NCBI GenBank assembly: GCA_002422265.1
Contig: DIUB01000006.1
Location: forward strand, 1-11,043
Direction: 5' to 3'
DNA length: 11,043 nt
Origin: Geobacter sp. UBA6169
GTDB taxonomy: Bacteria > Desulfobacterota > Desulfuromonadia > Geobacterales > Pseudopelobacteraceae
Shown here: piece after piece, positions 7,166-11,043 of the stretch
Numbering within the stretch: the first letter of the stretch is position 1
Layout: each line of letters opens with the position of its first letter
Position numbers and translations under genes: made by a program
The notes under the pieces: generated by a model
What the model saw: the letters and a program-made list of their open reading frames with translations, nothing else
Told to the model about the DNA's origin: nothing
Database searches by the model: none

Positions 7166-7258
7166 TGTTATTCCTCTCAGACGCAATCACTGCCGTACAC
7201 TACTTGGCGATTGCACTCTAACAAAGCACTCAACCGGCAACAACCACGGAATTGAATC

Positions 7259-7288
7259 TTGTATACTCGACGTACCGTTTGCTATAGT
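7259..7288 (+). promoter_or_regulatory. Candidate promoter of the flavodiiron gene
   Basis: TTGTAT (7259-7264) and TATAGT (7283-7288, five of six consensus bases) are 18 bases apart in the 186-nt region between radA and the flavodiiron gene. The start would lie about 55 bases upstream of the ATG at 7352. The -35 box is poor, so this is only the best of the visible options. Confidence 0.35.
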
Positions 7289-7351
7289 TACTGGTCATTA
7301 ACCTGATACGCAACCAGGCTACCAAACGCCCTGAGGAGGAGTCACCACATC

Positions 7352-8545
7352 ATGAAAAACACGGTTGAAATAAAGTCCGGCCTGCACTGGGTCGGCGTTC
7401 TGCACCCGGAACTGCGGGTCTTTGATGACCTGTTTCCCACCGAACACGGCACCACCTACAACAGCTATCTGATTCAAGGCAGTGAAAAAATCGCCCTGAT
7501 CGATACGGTCAAGGGCAAATTCACGGACCTGTTCATGGACAAGATCCGCTCGCTGGTTGATCCGGCGGCCATTGACTACATCATCGTCAACCACGCTGAA
7601 CCGGACCACTCCGGATCACTGGCCTACCTGCTGGATCAGTGCCCCAACGCCACCGTAATCTCAACCCAGGCCGGTAAAAACTTTGTAGCTAATATGATCC
7701 ACAAGCCGTTTCAGTCACAGGTGGTCAAGGATGGCGACACCCTCAACCTGGGCGGCCGCACCCTGCGCTTTATCATGGCCCCCTTCCTGCACTGGCCTGA
7801 CACCATGTTTACCCGGCTTGAGGAAGAAAACCTGCTGTTTACCTGTGATGCCTTTGGCGCACACTACTGCAACGTCAAGTACATCTTCAACGATGAAACC
7901 GAGGACTTTACCTCGGCCCGTCAATTCTACTTTGACTGCATCTTCCGCCCCTTCAAGGACAAGGTACTCAGTGCAGTAGAGAAGATCCGTCATGATGTGA
8001 TCGACATGATCCTGCCCAGCCACGGTCCGATCATCCGCAAAGACCCCTGGAAGGTGATCCAGCAGTTTGAAAACTGGAGCAAGCCGACCTCATTCGGCAA
8101 AAAAGTAGTACTGCTGTACCTCTCCCCCCACGGCAACACTGAAAAGATGGCCAAGGCTTTTGCAGAAGGGGCCCAACGTGACGGCATTGAGGTCTCCAGC
8201 CATCACATCGTCGGCATGGCTGCTGATGAGATCCGCACCCTGATGGAAGAGGCCGATGCCCTGGTATTTGGTGTGCCTACGGTAGCCCGCGATATCCCGC
8301 CACCGATGTGGCATGTGCTGGCAAGCTTGAGCAGCGTCAAGCTTAAGACCACCCAGGCGGCCCTGTTCGGCAGCTATGGCTGGAGCGGTGAGGCCTGCAA
8401 GATGGCTGAAGAGCGGCTGAAAGGATTGGGGCTGAAACTTCTGGCCGAGCCGGTACGGGCCGTGTTTACCCCGACCGCAGAGGTCCTGGAGCAGTGCCGG
8501 GCTCTGGGGGCGACGGTATCGGAAGCAGTGGCGAGCAAAAATTAA
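7352..8545 (+). CDS. Flavodiiron protein (A-type flavoprotein; O2/NO reductase)
   Basis: 397-residue flavodiiron protein, a soluble enzyme of anaerobes that reduces O2 to water or NO to N2O with electrons usually passed from rubredoxin. The N-terminal metallo-beta-lactamase-like domain (1-250) has all expected diiron ligands: His81, Glu83 and Asp85 in NHAEPDHSG, His147 in FLHWPD, Asp166 in TCDAFGAH and His224 in LPSHGP. The C-terminal flavodoxin domain (251-397) has an FMN phosphate loop at SPHGNTEKMA (258-267), PTVARDIPP at 309-317 and GSYGWSGEA at 340-348. There is no C-terminal rubredoxin or flavin reductase extension, so it is a class A protein, and no rubredoxin gene is nearby. The ATG follows GAGGAGGAG. 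O2 versus NO preference cannot be read from sequence. Confidence 0.95.
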   Translation: MKNTVEIKSGLHWVGVLHPELRVFDDLFPTEHGTTYNSYLIQGSEKIALIDTVKGKFTDLFMDKIRSLVDPAAIDYIIVNHAEPDHSGSLAYLLDQCPNATVISTQAGKNFVANMIHKPFQSQVVKDGDTLNLGGRTLRFIMAPFLHWPDTMFTRLEEENLLFTCDAFGAHYCNVKYIFNDETEDFTSARQFYFDCIFRPFKDKVLSAVEKIRHDVIDMILPSHGPIIRKDPWKVIQQFENWSKPTSFGKKVVLLYLSPHGNTEKMAKAFAEGAQRDGIEVSSHHIVGMAADEIRTLMEEADALVFGVPTVARDIPPPMWHVLASLSSVKLKTTQAALFGSYGWSGEACKMAEERLKGLGLKLLAEPVRAVFTPTAEVLEQCRALGATVSEAVASKN

Positions 8546-8556
8546 TCAAGAATCAA

Positions 8557-8591
8557 TGGCGGCCGGATTATTACACAAAATCCGGCCGCCA
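8557..8591. repeat. 13-bp perfect inverted repeat between convergent genes
   Basis: TGGCGGCCGGATT (8557-8569) is matched exactly by its reverse complement at 8579-8591 around a 9-base loop. It starts 12 bases after the flavodiiron stop and lies 33 bases from the stop of the convergent lipoprotein gene. Its position suggests a shared terminator, but neither strand has a run of T directly after the stem, so it may instead be a 3'-end stabiliser or a rho-assisted terminator. Confidence 0.6.
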
Positions 8592-8623
8592 ATGAATATC
8601 AGAAGGAAAAGGAAAACAGGCCC

Positions 8624-9871
8624 TCACATCGTTTTGTTCTGAGCCTCCTGCGGTTCAGCTTTATTTGTGTTTTTCTTCTGGTATTCAGCCTTCCAGTAAG
8701 CCTCAACATCATCTATCTGCTTATCAGTAATCCCACCAAGAATATTAGCGACGACTTTGTATTTTTTGCCAGGCTGCTCTTCTACTTTGATGGAATTAAA
8801 ACCAGCTAACCAGAACAGACCATTAAGTTTGGTAGACGTATCCAAATGTATGAGGTCTACTTTTACAAGCGTATTATCGGTAACAATAGCAATAGGGCCT
8901 TCATTGGTCTTTACCCAGTAGATGCGCCAGTAATAGTGAGAATGGTTGGGTAATCCGTACTGATTGTAGAGTGACTCTGTAAAATCCACCCTTTCACACT
9001 TATTAAAATATTTCCCGGGAGTACAGTTACTGTGTGAGGTGATATTTTTCCCATCATACGAGACGTTAAGCGCCACTGTCTTTCCCGTATCAATATTGAA
9101 AAGCATAAAGTCTTCTTTGTTAACCAACCCAACAACACTCCCGAGATTAACAACTGCATCAAAAAGCCCTCCAGAGCTGCCGGTCTTTGCTTTCTGTATT
9201 TTTTCCAGCAAAACATAGCGAGTTTCCTGCACATGGCCGTTCTGAAAATCAGCCAGCACAAATTCTGCCGGTAAGGTAGTGGTTTTTATCTCCTTGCCTG
9301 GTTCGTACACAAAACAGCTCGAATCCCTTGCCATAAGCAAACCTTTTCCTAACGGTACCAGCACATCTCCTGTAATCTTTTTTCCGGTAACGGTTCTCAC
9401 CTGCCATGAACCTGCTGTTTTTACTGCTTCACCAATCAACACGGGCTCCGCTTTCGTACCTGCTCTCACCACTTTAATATCAAATGTGTTAGTGCCGGTC
9501 CTTACCAAATACGTAACATCACCGGTATGCGAATCTACCCCCACCTTCACTATTGTGCCTTCCGGGTCTATGTAGGCAACGCCATCAGCAGCAAACCCGC
9601 TTTTGCCCTTTGTGATCAACACTCCCGTCGGCATAGGGGGAAAAGCATTGATCCGGGCACACAGCTCATCTTCAGCAATAACGGGCTGTTGGACAACTAC
9701 TTGTTGCGCTTGCATCACGTTATGAGCATTGTTTTGCTGATTCATCTGTGCCATCAATGCATTAAAAAAACGCATCTGCTGAGCACGCTCTTCAGGCGTT
9801 GGTTGTCGAGCAATCATGCAACCAGAAAGAACAGAACACATCAGTGCAAGCAGTAAAAGCCTGTACAACAT
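8624..9871 (-). CDS. Predicted lipoprotein of unknown function
   Basis: 415-residue protein I do not recognise. The N-terminus MLYR followed by a leucine-rich stretch and LSGC gives a clear lipoprotein signal with lipidated Cys18; Met at +2 does not suggest inner-membrane retention by the E. coli rule. Residues 30-63 form a Gln/Asn/Met-rich segment, probably a flexible or helical linker. The rest looks beta-rich, with repeated short strands ending in TG, DG or PG turns, and contains four further cysteines (71, 186, 283, 292) that could form disulfides outside the cytoplasm. The tail (about 385-415) is charged and likely helical. The ATG has a strong AAGGAG seven bases upstream. It lies 77 nt downstream of the interrupted small gene at 9949-10146 and may share its transcript. 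Base composition is distinctly AT-richer than in the flanking genes (24 G+C of 60 at 8701-8760), suggesting acquisition by transfer. Confidence 0.8.
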   Translation of the reverse strand: MLYRLLLLALMCSVLSGCMIARQPTPEERAQQMRFFNALMAQMNQQNNAHNVMQAQQVVVQQPVIAEDELCARINAFPPMPTGVLITKGKSGFAADGVAYIDPEGTIVKVGVDSHTGDVTYLVRTGTNTFDIKVVRAGTKAEPVLIGEAVKTAGSWQVRTVTGKKITGDVLVPLGKGLLMARDSSCFVYEPGKEIKTTTLPAEFVLADFQNGHVQETRYVLLEKIQKAKTGSSGGLFDAVVNLGSVVGLVNKEDFMLFNIDTGKTVALNVSYDGKNITSHSNCTPGKYFNKCERVDFTESLYNQYGLPNHSHYYWRIYWVKTNEGPIAIVTDNTLVKVDLIHLDTSTKLNGLFWLAGFNSIKVEEQPGKKYKVVANILGGITDKQIDDVEAYWKAEYQKKNTNKAEPQEAQNKTM

Positions 9872-9948
9872 CAGGCACTCCTTTCTATTAAAGGGGGATT
9901 TTAAATTACAACCATTGTTTTAAGGCACTTACGGCGATTTACAGTCGA

Positions 9949-10146
9949 CTATTTCCAAACCTTCCAGCCAATATCAGTCAGCACAAGTTTTTGCTCATTT
10001 TCCGAAAACTCCTCCTTGGCATCCTTGTCCACAAGTTTCATCAACTCCCCAGGTGACGTTTTGCATCAGATTGTTGTACAAATACAAAAAAGCCCGACGC
10101 AATAAATTATGGCAGCAGCGATAATGCGGCAATATTGGCGGGCCAT
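9949..10146 (-). pseudogene. Small lipoprotein-like gene interrupted by an in-frame TGA at codon 27
   Basis: From the ATG at 10146 the frame reads 26 codons, meets TGA at 10066-10068, and then continues open for 38 more codons to TAG at 9949-9951. The start has AGAGGA seven bases upstream and a good promoter at 10176-10204. Residues 1-26 look like a secretion signal (MARQYCR, then a hydrophobic stretch to ICTTI). The codon after TGA is Cys28, so the TGA sits at the -1 position of an apparent lipobox T-I-x-C; GGA (Gly) to TGA would be a single change. The remaining part (KTSPGELMKLVDKD onward, ending GWKVWK) is hydrophilic and looks like real coding sequence. Alternatives are a 26-residue membrane peptide plus an unrelated frame, a selenocysteine codon, or a sequencing error. 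I recognise no family. About 67 bases upstream of the promoter, up to the ubiX stop, I see nothing definite. Confidence 0.6.
10086..10143 (-). other. Terminator-like hairpin inside the start of the small gene
   Basis: On the minus strand GCCCG (10143-10139) can pair with CGGGC (10096-10092), followed immediately by six T residues. Inside it CAATA (10137-10133) can pair with TATTG (10104-10100), and ATTAT (10125-10121) with ATAAT (10110-10106). The stem is broken by internal loops of unequal size. It lies within the signal-peptide codons of the interrupted gene, so it could act as an attenuator or simply be a by-product of coding sequence. Confidence 0.3.
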
Positions 10147-10175
10147 GTCAGAATCCTCTGAAAAAATTTCGGCGG

Positions 10176-10204
10176 ATTGTACACAGGGAAAGTGGTTTCT
10201 TCAA
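10176..10204 (-). promoter_or_regulatory. Sigma-70 type promoter for the small lipoprotein gene
   Basis: On the minus strand TTGAAG (10204-10199) and TACAAT (10181-10176) are exactly 17 bases apart. The -35 matches four and the -10 five of six consensus bases. Transcription would begin near 10169, some 23 bases before the ATG at 10146. It could also drive the downstream 415-residue lipoprotein gene, for which I see no convincing separate promoter. Confidence 0.6.
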
Positions 10205-10281
10205 GGGGTGATGTGATAAAAATCTTACAATTCACCTGCCTGTTCTCGGGGGTTTCTATTTGAAGTTTCTGTTCAGCTGGA

Positions 10282-10875
10282 CTACGGCTGGTCTTCAGAG
10301 CCCCAGCTCCTGAACAGGCTGTGGCTGATTCCCAGCTGATCCAAAATCTTCCCCACCACAAAATCCACCAGATCATCCAGGGTTTGCGGCTTCTGGTAAA
10401 AACCGGGCATGGCCGGAATAATCCGCGCTCCACAATGGGAGAGCTTCAGCAGGTTCTCCAGATGGATGGCTGAAAACGGCGTCTCCCTCGGAACCAGCAG
10501 AAGCGGACGGTTCTCCTTCAGCATCACATCCGCAGCACGCTCGATCAGATTGCCTGAGATGCCGGCTGCGATCCGTCCGGCAGTACCCATGCTGCAGGGG
10601 GCGATGACCATCGCATCTGGGGCCGCCGAGCCACTGGCTTCCGGTGCCCAGAGATCGGTCACATTGCGGAGATTCAGATTGGCATCCGGCAGATTCCACA
10701 GCTGTTTGATCGCTTCACTTACACTCAGCTCAACGCCGGTTTCATAACGGCAGACCTCAATGCCGCTCTCGCTGGCAACCAGTGTCACGTGGTGTCCACC
10801 CCGCAACAGCTCTTCCAGCAAGCGCAGTCCGTAGATACTGCCGGATGCGCCGGTTATTGCAAGCAAAATGGTCAT
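10282..10875 (-). CDS. ubiX: Flavin prenyltransferase UbiX
   Basis: 197-residue flavoprotein of the UbiX/Pad1 family, which joins dimethylallyl phosphate to FMN to make the prenylated-FMN cofactor of UbiD-type (de)carboxylases, used in ubiquinone or menaquinone-related and aromatic-acid pathways. Visible motifs are TGASGS at residues 8-13 (FMN phosphate loop), PDAMVIAPCSMGTAGRIAAG at 86-105, NLIERAADVMLKE at 109-121, PRETPFSAIHLENLL at 129-143 and AMPGFYQKP at 155-163. All are as in active enzymes. I use the ATG at 10875, preceded by GGGGGG nine bases upstream; an ATG at 10899 would add eight residues and has no ribosome binding site. No ubiD is in the window. The gene starts 4 nt after the end of the hsdR remnant and ends 135 nt before the start of the small lipoprotein gene. 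Confidence 0.96.
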   Translation of the reverse strand: MTILLAITGASGSIYGLRLLEELLRGGHHVTLVASESGIEVCRYETGVELSVSEAIKQLWNLPDANLNLRNVTDLWAPEASGSAAPDAMVIAPCSMGTAGRIAAGISGNLIERAADVMLKENRPLLLVPRETPFSAIHLENLLKLSHCGARIIPAMPGFYQKPQTLDDLVDFVVGKILDQLGISHSLFRSWGSEDQP

Positions 10876-10879
10876 AGCT

Positions 10880-11043
10880 TTATTCCCCCCACGCCTCATG
10901 TCCCAGCGGTTGCCGATTCAGCTCCAGCACCACAAGGGCGATACCATTCACGTGCAGTGTCAAGCGCCAAGGTAATCTTACCCCGACTGATCTCGGAACA
11001 GTTTCACCACCCGGTTCTGGGTGGTGTTCTCTATCTGGCCGAC
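10880..11043 (-). pseudogene. hsdR: Remnant of a type I restriction endonuclease subunit gene (hsdR), right edge
   Basis: Reading leftward from the edge, codons at 11043-10981 give VGQIENTTQNRVVKLFRDQS and then G, the typical N-terminal start of one group of type I restriction R subunits. It is followed by TAA, then DYLGA and TGA, where intact relatives have Tyr and Trp (G-Y-x-Y-L-G-x-W). In the next frame, 10975-10880 reads LTLHVNGIALVVLELNRQ and ends at TAA 10880-10882; this resembles the VNGI-LELK nuclease-domain segment that in full proteins lies more than 100 residues downstream. So two nonsense codons, an internal deletion and a frame change are all visible. The gene cannot make a functional nuclease, and nothing beyond this segment remains before ubiX. 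Assignment rests on remembered family motifs. Confidence 0.75.

Noticed and set aside
9949..10041. Independent 30-residue peptide starting at the ATG at 10041
   Set aside because: GGGGAG is only three bases from that ATG, too close for good initiation, and the frame continues in phase with the upstream start at 10146, so it is better seen as the distal half of one gene.
10107..10433. 108-codon minus-strand frame spanning the ubiX end and downstream region
   Set aside because: It is out of frame with ubiX over the overlap and also out of frame with the better-supported small gene; its start has no ribosome binding site.
1..11043. CRISPR arrays, insertion sequences or a complete defence system
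   Set aside because: I saw no regularly spaced repeats, transposase-like frames or terminal inverted repeats; the only defence trace is the hsdR relic at the right edge.

Overview
The window looks like chromosomal DNA of an anaerobic, fairly GC-rich member of the Desulfuromonadota (Geobacter / Trichlorobacter type). This is inferred from gene content: an oxygen- or NO-detoxifying flavodiiron protein, a short DksA of 118 residues with an intact zinc finger, a soluble GAF-domain histidine kinase, and carotenoid- and possibly hopanoid-type terpenoid genes. No ribosomal RNA or species-specific marker is present, so the assignment is tentative.

Layout. 1-556 (minus): 5' part of a nitronate monooxygenase-type flavoprotein gene, divergent from metY (711-1994, plus; O-acetylhomoserine sulfhydrylase), which has a good sigma-70 promoter with a dyad inside it. 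A weak hairpin separates metY from a membrane carotenoid-biosynthesis (CruF-like) gene at 2050-2895. That gene runs tail to tail, 3 nt apart, with a minus-strand nucleoside phosphorylase/nucleosidase gene (2899-3660) that may be HpnG-like. A plus-strand tRNA-Ser(GGA) at 3755-3845 follows, then a strong, probably bidirectional terminator at 3856-3887. 7165 down to 3933 (minus) is a three-gene housekeeping/regulatory run: radA, dksA and a soluble GAF sensor kinase with a cysteine cluster. A flavodiiron gene (7352-8545, plus) diverges from radA.

The right end, from about 8600, differs. It is AT-richer around an unrecognised lipoprotein gene (8624-9871, minus). Upstream of that gene is a small gene (9949-10146) with its own promoter and ribosome binding site, whose frame is open apart from one in-frame TGA at the -1 position of its apparent lipobox. 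Next comes ubiX (10282-10875, minus; flavin prenyltransferase), and the window closes inside a decayed remnant of a type I restriction subunit gene (hsdR) that abuts the ubiX start. An AT-rich orphan gene, an interrupted gene and a restriction-gene relic together suggest a site of past gene gain and loss.

Functional links: metY supplies sulfur assimilation into methionine; DksA and RadA cover transcription and DNA-repair housekeeping; the flavodiiron protein handles O2 or NO; ubiX makes prenylated FMN for a UbiD-type decarboxylase not seen here. No mobile element, CRISPR array or complete defence system is visible. The most unusual item is the TGA-interrupted small lipoprotein gene.
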